Of a stretch of DNA of 14,645 bases, positions 1 through 7,102 are shown one piece after another (positions within the stretch are counted from its first letter, which is position 1; each line of letters begins with the position of its first letter). The stretch spans positions 1 through 14,645 of the forward strand of contig SPCL01000045.1 in the NCBI GenBank assembly GCA_004525335.1. The letters run 5' to 3'. The translations under genes and the position numbers were made by a program. Origin of the DNA: Thermodesulfobacteriales bacterium (GTDB lineage Bacteria; Desulfobacterota_D; UBA1144; Nemesobacterales; UBA2774). Under the pieces are notes generated by a model. It searched no databases, had not been told where the DNA came from, and worked only from the letters and a program-made list of their open reading frames with translations.

Positions 1-123
1 CCAGTTGTAGAATGTAGGCTCTGCTACTCCTATCTTACGGCATACCTCGGATACCTTTGTGCCGGTCTCCGCCTGCCTTAAGGCAAACGCTATTTGTTGT
101 TCGGTAAACCTAGATTTCCTCAT
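1..123 (-). CDS. IS3-family transposase OrfA, N-terminal part (cut by window edge)
   Basis: The reverse strand reads 41 codons from an ATG at 123 to the window edge. It begins MRKSRFTEQQIAFALRQAE and continues through a helix-turn-helix ending GVAEPTFYNW. This is the DNA-binding N-terminus of the small OrfA protein of IS3-family elements, which normally works with an OrfB DDE integrase made by programmed frameshifting. A strong AGGAGG lies about 9 bases before the ATG and fixes the start. The rest of OrfA and all of OrfB would lie left of the window, so intactness cannot be judged. The family call is secure; the subgroup (IS407-like) is an inference from the terminal sequence. Confidence 0.9.
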   Translation of the reverse strand, partial: MRKSRFTEQQIAFALRQAETGTKVSEVCRKIGVAEPTFYNW

Positions 124-204
124 GGCAAAATACCTCCTCTTGAATAATGTTATTTTGCCAGATTTCTCTACTTTTAACTGGTCCAGTTACTAGGGGGAAG
201 GTCA
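1..204 (-). mobile_element. IS3-family insertion sequence, left end
   Basis: Read on the minus strand, the element starts at 204 with TGACCTTCCCCC, a TG-type IS3-family terminus, followed 80 bases later by the orfA start. The tip resembles a second solo IS tip at 6935 (TGACCTGCCCCC). The other end and the target duplication are outside the window. Confidence 0.8.
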
Positions 205-259
205 TGAAGCCCCTATGTATAGGAGGTCAGAAGAATCGTAAAGAAGCCTAACATTCTTC

Positions 260-317
260 ATAATTCCAACTTAAACACTGCACCCCTTTTGTCAACCTGG
301 GGTTAAGTTGGAATTAT
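260..317. repeat. 15-bp perfect inverted repeat between an IS end and a gene 3' end
   Basis: ATAATTCCAACTTAA (260-274) is perfectly inverted at 303-317, with 28 bases between the arms. Inside, CCCC (284-287) and GGGG near 299-302 extend the potential hairpin. The spacer (CACCCCTTTTGTCAACCTGG) resembles the terminal region of some IS3-family elements, so this may be an IS-end relic. It could also terminate the DUF1254 gene that ends towards it at 456, but there is no clear U-tract. I see no gene in 205-455. Confidence 0.45.
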
Positions 318-455
318 AGAGAATTTGTGGGCTCCCCAATTGTCAATATATTCGGTCGACCCATACTAACTTTGCTTGGGTCCATTTTGGTGTGCAGGTC
401 AGTTTATTCCGACGATAGCTATGGCGTAATGTTAGAAAGAACACATACGCCATTT

Positions 456-1850
456 TCATTCTACGCGAACTATCGGGGGAAGTTTCCACTGCCCGTCGAG
501 GACAGCCTTCTTCGGCCAGTAGCACCGCAGTATCAAATAGATTGGTCCATCTGGAGCAGGCAGCCAGTTGGACTCCTTGTCCTTGCCCGGTGAGTCTTTC
601 TGTATGTAGATGGTCAGATTACCATCAGCATCACGCTTCAACTCGGGTAGCATCGGCGAGTTTATCAAATACCGGTCAATAGGATTCGCGACTAGAAGCT
701 GGGTTTTGCCGTCATACATCGTTACTGACCAAAACGCATTGACCGGAGGCAGCTTGTCTTTCTCGAAGGTAAGTGTGTAGCGGTTGTCAACGCCGTTAAG
801 CGCATTGCCGTTAGTATCGGTTCGCCACGCAAAGTAGAATGCTTCGTCTTTGGAGTTTCCATAGATACCCATCTTCGCCCCGACTGCGCGTTTCAGGTAG
901 TTGTTCTTCATGAACTCACGGGTACCAAACAGGTTGGCAGCCGATTTCTCAGTCGCCGCCTTCTCATCTATGGCCTTCAGGCCAGCGGACATCCCAGATT
1001 CAAGGGCCTTCTTCACCTCGGGGGAGAAGCTATCCGAATTGAATGGTTTAGCGGGCACGATGCCTATCTCGGCAAACTTCGCACGCGCTTCCTTGTCGCC
1101 CGGAACAGTCGGGCAGAACTGGAGGAGGAAGTTGAGGTAGTCGAAAAACCCAAGCGTCTTGACCCCATCCGGACTATAGGGTGGGAAATCCACCTCGGGG
1201 GGTGCTGGGGGGGCTTCTTCACCCAAGAACTGGCTCAGTGGTCGTACTGTGTAGCTCGCCTGAATTTTCTTAACATTGTCTATGTCTGCGGGGTTGAAGA
1301 GCTGAGTGCGATAGCCGATGAGGACGAAATCAGTATCTGCGCGAATCACCTTCTTAACGCCTTTGGGTACCTGGCCATTCCAGTTGGGACCGGCAAGCAG
1401 GAACTTTCCCTCATCATTACCAGTGGCAGCGGTGCCAACGTAGGCGAAATTGTAGGTATAGAGGTCGACGAACTGGAGGGAATAGTAACGTTCTTTTTCG
1501 ATTTGAGGCACGCCTAACACCAGAGGCTCCGCTCGCAGGTCCGCCCAGAGGAACGAGTATGGAGTGTCACTGTTCGGGGTGACAATGGTTGTGTCCTGCG
1601 GAGTATAAACCCCCGGAGCGTTGTAAATCTGATTGAACGGCGCCTTATACGACGGGTTGTTCTTATCGATGGCGTATGCATACATGGTCTTATAGTTCTC
1701 CACCATAGGGTAACCGTAAATGTAGGCTTCCTTCGCGACGGCTTCCGCTTCTGACGGGCTCAGCTTATTAGTATCTTGTGCGTGCGCAACAGCTACTATA
1801 AACATAACTGTCAGCATCAGACCTGTGCGTAACATTAGTTTTTGCATCAT
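456..1850 (-). CDS. Exported DUF1254/DUF1214 family protein
   Basis: A secreted protein of about 464 residues. Two ATGs are possible. I chose the one at 1850 because GAGGGAGA lies about 6 bases before it, while the ATG at 1868 (6 codons longer) has no good ribosome site. The N-terminus is a Sec signal peptide: basic start, a hydrophobic stretch, and AHA before a Gln at about residue 31 of the longer form. The DUF1254 part covers about residues 95-225 (TPNSDTPYSFLWADLRAEP is typical). The DUF1214 part covers about 340-455, ending in PIYLILRCYWPKK. These paired domains are common in proteobacterial periplasmic proteins of unknown biochemical function. Base use is clearly more GC-rich than in neighbouring genes, which suggests acquisition by transfer. 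It is monocistronic here, flanked by IS relics. The family call is firm; the function is unknown. Confidence 0.88.
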   Translation of the reverse strand: MMQKLMLRTGLMLTVMFIVAVAHAQDTNKLSPSEAEAVAKEAYIYGYPMVENYKTMYAYAIDKNNPSYKAPFNQIYNAPGVYTPQDTTIVTPNSDTPYSFLWADLRAEPLVLGVPQIEKERYYSLQFVDLYTYNFAYVGTAATGNDEGKFLLAGPNWNGQVPKGVKKVIRADTDFVLIGYRTQLFNPADIDNVKKIQASYTVRPLSQFLGEEAPPAPPEVDFPPYSPDGVKTLGFFDYLNFLLQFCPTVPGDKEARAKFAEIGIVPAKPFNSDSFSPEVKKALESGMSAGLKAIDEKAATEKSAANLFGTREFMKNNYLKRAVGAKMGIYGNSKDEAFYFAWRTDTNGNALNGVDNRYTLTFEKDKLPPVNAFWSVTMYDGKTQLLVANPIDRYLINSPMLPELKRDADGNLTIYIQKDSPGKDKESNWLPAPDGPIYLILRCYWPKKAVLDGQWKLPPIVRVE

Positions 1851-1985
1851 TGTGTTCTCCCTCGTCATTCAGTGTAATTTAATAAAAAAATGTTATAGTC
1901 GGCTAACTACTACTTAGGCTTTAAAATGAATTATAGCATACTCAATGAGGGTCTCCTATAAAGGCTTGGTACTGCAATCTAATAG

Positions 1986-2081
1986 TCAAGCAACATTCTT
2001 ATGTGAATCACTATTCTTGTAATACATTTCTTCCGCCTGAATGGGTGTTCTATATCCATGTGCAGAATAAAGGTAACCGCA
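1986..2081 (-). pseudogene. IS3-family transposase (OrfB) C-terminal relic
   Basis: The minus strand reads 31 codons between two stops, containing SAHGYRTPIQAEEMYYK. This matches the C-terminal signature of IS3-family OrfB proteins (a LHSxLGYRTPxxxE-like motif near the end of the DDE domain). Upstream the frame is stopped at 2082-2084 and I find no catalytic core, so only the tail survives. It belongs to a different, older insertion than the element at 1-204. Confidence 0.6.
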
Positions 2082-2280
2082 TCAAGTTTTCTACTAGGTT
2101 CTTAAAGGGGAAGCAGTACAATTTTTCACATAAGATACATATTTTTTCAATGAGTTATTAGCAGGCATAACAGATAGAAATCAAGAATTCTAATATCACT
2201 ACATTCGAGACTGATTTATGGTTTATTTTAAATCATAATTTGTCCATATTTGAAATCCTGAGGTGTTAATTCTACACCTG

Positions 2281-2394
2281 ATGGTCACATATTTGGTCAG
2301 ATTACTACTTAGCGGCACATTTCGGAAATTATTAGCAGTGGTAACTTGCTGGAAAGAATAAGGAATTTTTGTAGCGGGGGTAGGATTTGAACCT
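2281..2394. repeat. Left copy of integrase-tail / tRNA 3'-end block (att-like)
   Basis: Positions 2281-2299 match 3882-3900 at 18 of 19 bases (ATGGTCACA[T/G]ATTTGGTCA). Positions 2371-2394 match 3972-3995 at 23 of 24 bases (GTAGCGGGGG[T/C]AGGATTTGAACCT). The distance between the two matching parts is exactly 90 bases in both copies, though the middle has diverged. The second part is the T-arm and acceptor of a tRNA read on the minus strand. In the right copy the first part encodes the integrase tail. I read this as the end of a second element that used the same tRNA target. Here CCA has decayed to CAA and the T-stem has a mismatch. Confidence 0.6.
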
Positions 2395-2512
2395 CCTCAT
2401 TCGAATGAAAAGAGCCGTTTATGTATACATATAGTCATTGGGATAATAAAAATCGTATACAGATGAGGTATATTAACTAAATACTCTCTGAATATTATTT
2501 AAGGAAACTTCA

Positions 2513-3709
2513 ATGAAAAGAATAATGGTTCTGAACTTAATCATTATCTTCTTTATATTCTTTGCTGCCGGCTGTGGGTATAAGAAAAACGACCCTCAAG
2601 CATCAAATACCCCAGAATCTACTGGGCAGAACCCTCACTCAGAAAGACTTTATACATTCAGCTGGCAATACGGCGAGAATAGTCAATTAAAACCGAGAGG
2701 AGGTACAACAAAAGGTGCCCCTGTTTTACTGGATAACTCCGAGAACAGCGTATGGCTGTCCATTTATGAGCCGGGAATTAGCAAGTTCGAACAAGATAGA
2801 AGAGCCATACTTGCTATGGCTGGTGATTATAGAGTTACTTTCGATTTTATTGAAACAGTACCCCTTAGAGGTGGCTACAAGCCGCAAAATCCTTATCAAT
2901 CCTGGGCAACAGAGTTTGTGAAAGTGATAGAAGACAGTGGGGCTTTTATTAGTCTTCAGCATATTCTCGTTATGTATGTAGAGAATGTTCAGGGAGCAAT
3001 TGAGGGACCGTTTGTAGCCAAGCACTGGCGTCATGACTGGAAGTATGAGGACAATACAGTGCTAGAGTATATAGGTAATAATACATGGCGAGTGAAAACA
3101 ATTCCGTCAGAAGTATCAAAAGGTAAATGGTCTCAGGCAGTATACCAAGTTGATGATTCACCAAGATATGAGGCAATTGGAGAATGGATTCATGACGGAA
3201 ACTATTCTTCATGGACTACTGCCGGCACGTGGCGCCCGCTTCCAAGAAGAGAATTTAGCGTCAGGGATGACTACAACGTTCTTGTTAGTGGAAACAGGCA
3301 CATAATCAATGAGAATGGATGGGTTCACGAGCAAGATAATATTAAATTAGTCGTTGATGAAAGTGGAACACCAATAAGAGAAAACCCGTACCTAGTAAAA
3401 GAAGCAGGTTTAAATCGTTATGAAAGAATCACAGATACTGACTTTAGTGCCGGAATAGATTATTGGACTAACACCGCTGAGTTTTGGGAAGATGTAAGAG
3501 ACGCATGGTCACAACTATTCTCTCAAAATGAAATCATCAAACTTAATAGTAAATATGAAAACAAAAAACTCTATCAATACCTTTTTCAATATGCAGATAA
3601 TTTAGACAAAGGAGTATATGATTCAGAGGAAGGTTCAAAATTTGCAACCAGCACTATTAATAATTTCGTCATAGAAGCAAACGATAAACCAGACATCTCT
3701 ACTTATTAG
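2513..3709 (+). CDS. DUF6607-family lipoprotein
   Basis: A 398-residue predicted lipoprotein. Residues 1-21 are a lipoprotein signal: basic start, a hydrophobic run, and lipobox AAGC with the acylated Cys at 21. The mature part has features I recognise from DUF6607 proteins: MAGDYRVTFDFIET (about 102-115), PYQSWATEFV, ISLQHILVMYV, then KHWRHDWKYED, NNTWRVKT, KWSQAVYQVDDSPRY and WRPLPRREFSVRDDY. No catalytic function is known for the family, and the conserved Trp/His/Arg-rich blocks suggest a ligand-binding or structural role. AAGGAAAC sits 7 bases before the ATG. The gene lies between two tRNA-end repeats, with an integrase relic starting one base after its stop codon, so it looks like cargo of an integrated element. 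The C-terminal 60 residues are less family-like. The family assignment is from memory of the motifs. Confidence 0.82.
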   Translation: MKRIMVLNLIIIFFIFFAAGCGYKKNDPQASNTPESTGQNPHSERLYTFSWQYGENSQLKPRGGTTKGAPVLLDNSENSVWLSIYEPGISKFEQDRRAILAMAGDYRVTFDFIETVPLRGGYKPQNPYQSWATEFVKVIEDSGAFISLQHILVMYVENVQGAIEGPFVAKHWRHDWKYEDNTVLEYIGNNTWRVKTIPSEVSKGKWSQAVYQVDDSPRYEAIGEWIHDGNYSSWTTAGTWRPLPRREFSVRDDYNVLVSGNRHIINENGWVHEQDNIKLVVDESGTPIRENPYLVKEAGLNRYERITDTDFSAGIDYWTNTAEFWEDVRDAWSQLFSQNEIIKLNSKYENKKLYQYLFQYADNLDKGVYDSEEGSKFATSTINNFVIEANDKPDISTY

Positions 3710-3710
3710 T

Positions 3711-3922
3711 TATGACCTCAGACATACGGCTGCAACAAGAATGGTCGAAAATACAGGCAATATTGAGCAGTGAATAAAATTCTTGGCCATGCTGACTTAA
3801 AAACAACTATAAGGTATGCACATACAGAGGATAGTCTTAAAGATGCAGTTGAGGCTCTATCTAACCATAATTCAGAACCAAATGGTCACAGATTTGGTCA
3901 CATTTCAGAATCGAAGAAGTAG
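3711..3922 (+). pseudogene. Tyrosine recombinase (integrase) C-terminal relic, frameshifted
   Basis: The frame from 3711 reads YDLRHTAATRMVENTGNIE, the box with the second catalytic Arg. The frame one base over, from about 3767, continues AVNKILGHADLKTTIRYAH and then TEDSLKDAVEALSNHNSE to a stop at 3920-3922. Together they are a classic XerC/phage-integrase C-terminus, with the HxxR-type box, the GHAD His region and the nucleophile Tyr in IRYAH. A single-base frameshift near 3765-3769 and the absence of any N-terminal two thirds show it is dead. It sits directly beside the tRNA fragment at 3970, where island integrases normally lie. The upstream join with the lipoprotein stop codon marks a deletion junction. 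Confidence 0.85.
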
Positions 3923-3969
3923 ATAGTGCGGAACAATCTTTATAAGATATTCGAATTAAACAATAATTC

Positions 3970-4014
<45 letters not shown>

Positions 4015-4206
4015 AGCACAGCGCAGTTAAGCTTCAGATATACCTAAGTTTCTCTGTCGCAATACCTAAATCCGGGTGCTGTCCCTGCATTTGATTTTTT
4101 TTACCAGAAATAGTTTAATATTAAAAAATTCGTTCTGGTGAGAGAATAAAGATGCCGGGAAAAATTTCAAGAGTTTTAACTGTATTGGTTTTTATATTTT
4201 GTATTT

Positions 4207-4272
4207 CTAGTTCATCCGAAGCTCCTCAACACTGCATCCCCTCACTGGGGAGATTGTTGCAACTCGTTTCAT
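4207..4272 (-). CDS. Possible 21-residue peptide downstream of the aminotransferase
   Basis: A short frame on the minus strand begins 39 bases after the aminotransferase stop. It starts with ATG behind a near-perfect ribosome site (AAAGGAGGTTCGGT) and encodes MKRVATISPVRGCSVEELRM plus one Asn. The ribosome site is among the strongest in the window, which suggests a real translation start at the end of the operon. The product may be the intact peptide or the surviving start of a third operon gene lost by deletion. I do not recognise the sequence. A hairpin TCCCC/GGGGA lies inside it (4237-4251). Confidence 0.35.
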   Translation of the reverse strand: MKRVATISPVRGCSVEELRMN

Positions 4273-4311
4273 ACCGAACCTCCTTTACATCCCACGGTCT
4301 TGGCATGGGTG

Positions 4312-5697
4312 CTAATTTTTGTTTATCTTTTCTGAAATATTTCTTGCCCTCTCTGTTCCTTTCTCCTCAAAAAATTTACAAACTCCTTCTTTATAAACAC
4401 CGGTTTTTGCCTCTAAGATAGCTTCGGGCAAGGATTTGCTGAAATGTTCAAAAGCCCAAGTGTCCGGCCTTGAAATATTGAGCCTTATATAATCGGTTGC
4501 TCCTATGCTCCCGAGGCCATCTCCCGGATAGACAGCAACACGGCGTTTAAATAGGGCTACGGTAAGCTCCTGTGCACTCACCCCAGTACCTGAGACATCT
4601 ATAACCATAGAAAACCCGTACTGTGGTTCTACCGGGATCACTACATCCGGAGTCTGATCAATAATCTCTTTGACCAGGGCATAGTTTCTACGGACAATCG
4701 CCTCTGATCTCTTTACATATCCCTCATCCTTAATAGCTGCAAGAGCGCCGTATTGGGAGACAATATTTGTGTTAAGCCTGGTTAAGCCCACTTTGGACAT
4801 TAGACAGGCTCTCATCAAATCAGGATGTCCGGCTAAGAACCCAAGTCGGACCCCCGCCATGCCGTATCCGTGAGAGACACTAAAGGTTGAAATCACATTA
4901 TCAACATCGGTCTCTTTCCAGAGAGAAGTAATAGGGTAGTGAACAGCATTAGGATCTATACGCTGGGTGTTATGAGTAAAATCGTCAATTATTAAAATGT
5001 TGTGCTTTTTAGATATCTCTGCGAGAGCTATTAATTCTGCTTTTGTCTGCACCGTACCAAAAGGGTTAAGAGGGTTGCAGACAAGTAAGACCTTTGTAAG
5101 CGGGGTAATTGCTTGCTCTACTTCATCGGGGTTTAAACGGTAGCCGTTATGCTCTGTAACCGGAATCCTTACCGGTACTCCCGCGGCCATAAGGATTGCT
5201 GATTCAAAGTGGAAATAGCCCGGGTCTGTAATAATTACTTCCTCTCCAGGATTAATGAAAGTTTGAAGCGTGTACGAAATTCCGGCTTGTGCTCCCTCTG
5301 TACCTATAACCTCAAATCGGTCGCTTCTTTCTCTTTTGAATTTTATTTGGGCACAAGCATCTCTAAGTGGATTGATAAGGTCAGGAGAATAGGGATTCAT
5401 ATTTTCAGCGGTTGTTTGCTCTCGCATTGCTATTACAGCGCTCTCTGGAGGGCCTGCATAACAAGTCATCCACCCTAAATCAGCCCACTCACTCGGGTCC
5501 AGGTCAACCCGTCCGTCTTTGTAGATATCCTGGGGTTCCATGCCCAGTATCTTAATGGCGTCACGGTAGCTCATATAGTTCCACATTGCATGAGGGCTTG
5601 CCATTACAGACTTAATCCTCCCGGACAAAAAAGGAGCCGACAGAGACTGCTCTCCTAACTGTTTTTCCCAAGATGGTACAAATCTTTGTTTTTTCAT
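4312..5697 (-). CDS. Fold-type I PLP-dependent aminotransferase homologue lacking the catalytic lysine
   Basis: A 461-residue class I/II aminotransferase-like protein. Visible elements, in order: GTEGAQAG (132-139, phosphate-loop region); DPGYFHFE (158-165, with the ring-stacking aromatic); CNPLNPFGT (207-215, NPxNPxG motif); IIDDFTHN (236-243, with the Asp that contacts the pyridine nitrogen); STFSVSHGYGMAGVRLGF (270-287); and IRLNISRP (404-411, with the substrate-carboxylate Arg at 405). The fourth box normally reads SxSKxxGMAGxRxG with the Schiff-base Lys. Here residue 276 is His, codon CAC at 4872-4870. Every other cofactor contact I can see is kept. The start has AGGAGAGG upstream and lies 9 bases after the methyltransferase stop, so the two genes are co-transcribed. 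Simple transamination is unlikely. His replaces Lys in ColD, a PLP/PMP-dependent sugar deoxygenase, so altered PLP chemistry is possible. The substrate is unknown. Confidence 0.88.
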   Translation of the reverse strand: MKKQRFVPSWEKQLGEQSLSAPFLSGRIKSVMASPHAMWNYMSYRDAIKILGMEPQDIYKDGRVDLDPSEWADLGWMTCYAGPPESAVIAMREQTTAENMNPYSPDLINPLRDACAQIKFKRERSDRFEVIGTEGAQAGISYTLQTFINPGEEVIITDPGYFHFESAILMAAGVPVRIPVTEHNGYRLNPDEVEQAITPLTKVLLVCNPLNPFGTVQTKAELIALAEISKKHNILIIDDFTHNTQRIDPNAVHYPITSLWKETDVDNVISTFSVSHGYGMAGVRLGFLAGHPDLMRACLMSKVGLTRLNTNIVSQYGALAAIKDEGYVKRSEAIVRRNYALVKEIIDQTPDVVIPVEPQYGFSMVIDVSGTGVSAQELTVALFKRRVAVYPGDGLGSIGATDYIRLNISRPDTWAFEHFSKSLPEAILEAKTGVYKEGVCKFFEEKGTERARNISEKINKN

Positions 5698-5706
5698 AGT
5701 TTAAAA

Positions 5707-6564
5707 TTACCTCTCCTGATTTTTCATCATAACGACTGCATAAACTCCGCAATCGTCCATTACAATCTGGGGCTCAACAAAACCTGCTTCTTCAGCCCAT
5801 CCTATTACAAGCTCTACGGGGCGAAGGTGCCAGACACATCGCTCCCCGTCACGGTTCACAAGCGATCTTGCTATTAACTCAATCTGCGGATTATAAGTCT
5901 GAACATTAAACAGTATTGCCTCTGGATTGAGTATCTCTTTCAGGTCTAAGAAATGTCTCCTGATTTGCTCATCGTCATGAATAATTCCATAAAGTCCGAC
6001 CTCGATTACAAGGTCCGGTTCAGGATCGATTTTTCTAAGACTTTCGGTATCAATTGCGCTTCCAAGCTCAAATCTCAGCTCATTTGGGAGATTCAACTTC
6101 TGGGCTATAGCTTCGCTCTCTTTAAGTGCCTCTTCATCAATATCGCGAAGTAGAATCTTTGCCTGAGAGTTTGTTTCCAATAGCGCATCGTAAAGGTAGT
6201 CAGCTTTTCCCGACGCGAGATCAGCAATAAAGGTTGGAACTCCGTTTCTTTGAGCGAGGTAGTCCTTAATCATGTTTTTTTGGATTTCCTTGATAGACCT
6301 AAAAGCTTTACATGTAATTTGATTCAGAAAGACTCTATCAAGAGCCTTCCCGATATAGAACGTTCCCTGAGGAGTATCCTCATATACGTAGTTCATAATC
6401 ATCCCGGAGTCAAACCCATGCGTGTAGCCGGTTTTAATTCCTCGGGAAAGCGTACCTATTGATCTGAGCAGTAGTGACGCCCCCTCGTAATACCATCTCT
6501 TGGGAGAGTATATAGGGAGCGGTTTTAATAACTCTTCAAAGGTCGGCATCTTGCTGGTCAGCAT
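5707..6564 (-). CDS. SAM-dependent methyltransferase, Methyltransf_20 (PF12147)-like
   Basis: A 285-residue class I methyltransferase. The N-terminal part has GYTHGFDSGMIMNYVYEDTP followed by IGKALDRVFLN (46-81), which resembles the GFDSGxxLDYVY and GxxIDRxYLN blocks I associate with PF12147. That domain often follows a hydrolase domain in other bacteria but stands alone here. The Rossmann part has SAM motif I, IADLASGK (113-120), the acidic residue D141 after strand 2, a DLVIEVGLYGIIHDD stretch (184-198), and a C-terminal WAEEAGF/VYAVVMMK strand pair. A weak GGTGG precedes the ATG. It is the middle gene of SDR - methyltransferase - aminotransferase. The acceptor substrate cannot be read from the sequence. 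Confidence 0.8.
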   Translation of the reverse strand: MLTSKMPTFEELLKPLPIYSPKRWYYEGASLLLRSIGTLSRGIKTGYTHGFDSGMIMNYVYEDTPQGTFYIGKALDRVFLNQITCKAFRSIKEIQKNMIKDYLAQRNGVPTFIADLASGKADYLYDALLETNSQAKILLRDIDEEALKESEAIAQKLNLPNELRFELGSAIDTESLRKIDPEPDLVIEVGLYGIIHDDEQIRRHFLDLKEILNPEAILFNVQTYNPQIELIARSLVNRDGERCVWHLRPVELVIGWAEEAGFVEPQIVMDDCGVYAVVMMKNQER

Positions 6565-6619
6565 GTTGCCACCGCTTTCATTAACGTCTTTGTTGTATTG
6601 CTATTTATTTGATCACCCC

Positions 6620-6635
6620 GCAGCTTCCGAGCTGC
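6620..6635. other. Small perfect hairpin between SDR remnant and methyltransferase
   Basis: GCAGCT-TCCG-AGCTGC forms a 6-bp stem with a 4-base loop in the 125-base gap upstream of the methyltransferase. There is no U-tract on either strand, so it is not a clear terminator. It could be an mRNA processing or stabilising element. Confidence 0.35.
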
Positions 6636-6689
6636 ATTACTCAGTAAAACATATTTCTAAAACATAGCGCTAATAGCACCTAAGCCCTT

Positions 6690-6934
6690 TTACATAGATG
6701 TCATTCCTCCATCTATGTTAAGCGCAGAGCCCGTTGAAAATGACGCTTCATCTGAAGCTAAGAAAAGCGCTGCAGCCGCAATCTCTTCCGGATGGCCGAA
6801 TCTGCCAATTGGATATTTTGAGAGTCTCGCTTGTTTTTTCGCTTCAGTATCATCGGTTTTAAGGAGGTCCTGTATTAGAGGCGTTAATGTTGTACCGGGA
6901 TTTATACAGTTTACCCTAATTTTATGGGCTGCAA
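6690..6934 (-). pseudogene. Short-chain dehydrogenase/reductase, C-terminal remnant
   Basis: The minus strand reads about 81 codons ending at 6690. IRVNCINPGTTLTPLIQ is the SDR post-catalytic strand, RFGHPEEIAAAALFLASDE is the standard C-terminal helix, and GSALNIDGGMTSM is the closing motif. The N-terminal Rossmann fold (TGxxxGIG) and the YxxxK active site are missing: homology stops just before VIAAHKIRVN, exactly where an IS-type tip begins at 6935. This was probably the first gene of the methyltransferase/aminotransferase operon and can no longer be functional. Its usual C-terminus argues for a classical NAD(P)-dependent oxidoreductase. Confidence 0.85.
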
Positions 6935-6990
6935 TGACCTGCCCCCTTAAAATAGTACCAAGGTATAAGTTAGATTTTTTATAAGTGAGC
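6935..6990 (+). mobile_element. Solo IS3-type terminus inserted in the SDR gene
   Basis: TGACCTGCCCCC followed by TTAAAATAGTACCA begins exactly where SDR homology ends. It resembles the tip at 204 (minus strand TGACCTTCCCCC, then GGACCA about 20 bases in). No transposase follows, so most of the element is lost. The right limit given here is approximate. Confidence 0.5.
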
Positions 6991-7102
6991 CTTACCCAAA
7001 AGCTGTACCACGTAAATTAGAGATTTCTGGCTTTTTTAAGCGCTTTTTCACATACTCCTGGGGAATCATATTATCCATAGGCTATAATATATAGAGCAAA
7101 AA

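Larger units (their letters stand above)
1869..2512. other. Gene-poor stretch holding mobile-element relics
   Basis: There is no intact gene in these 644 bases. They hold the start-side leader of the DUF1254 gene, a degraded transposase C-terminus on the minus strand (1986-2081), unrecognised AT-rich sequence (about 2085-2280), and a block repeated near 3882-3995 that ends in a tRNA 3'-end sequence (2281-2394). The last 100 bases are the leader of the DUF6607 lipoprotein gene, with AAGGAAAC 7 bases before its ATG. Confidence 0.6.

Noticed and set aside
2102..2120. Third small RNA terminator copy (AAAGGGGAAGCAGT)
   Set aside because: It shares only about 12 bases with the small RNA stem. There is no returning strand, no promoter and no CCUCC linker nearby.
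2371..2440. Functional tRNA at the left repeat
   Set aside because: Only the T-arm and acceptor part is recognisable. CCA has become CAA and no anticodon or D arm follows.
4040..4100. GGGTGCTGTCCCTGCATTTG as part of an IS200/REP-type element
   Set aside because: It resembles sequences flanking some Y1-transposase repeats, but there is no paired palindrome and no transposase, so there is no adequate support.
4152..4421. Plus-strand open frame starting with a signal-peptide-like MPGKISRVLTVLVFIFCISS
   Set aside because: It runs antisense over the 3' end of the aminotransferase gene, its later part has no protein-like pattern, and the ribosome site is weak. At most the first 25 codons could be a stump of a secreted protein.
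6992..7078. Minus-strand 28-codon frame beginning MDNMIPQEYVKKRLKKPEIS
   Set aside because: No ribosome site and no recognised family. It lies in IS-scarred DNA. The Lys-rich composition is suggestive, but the frame is too short to support as a gene.
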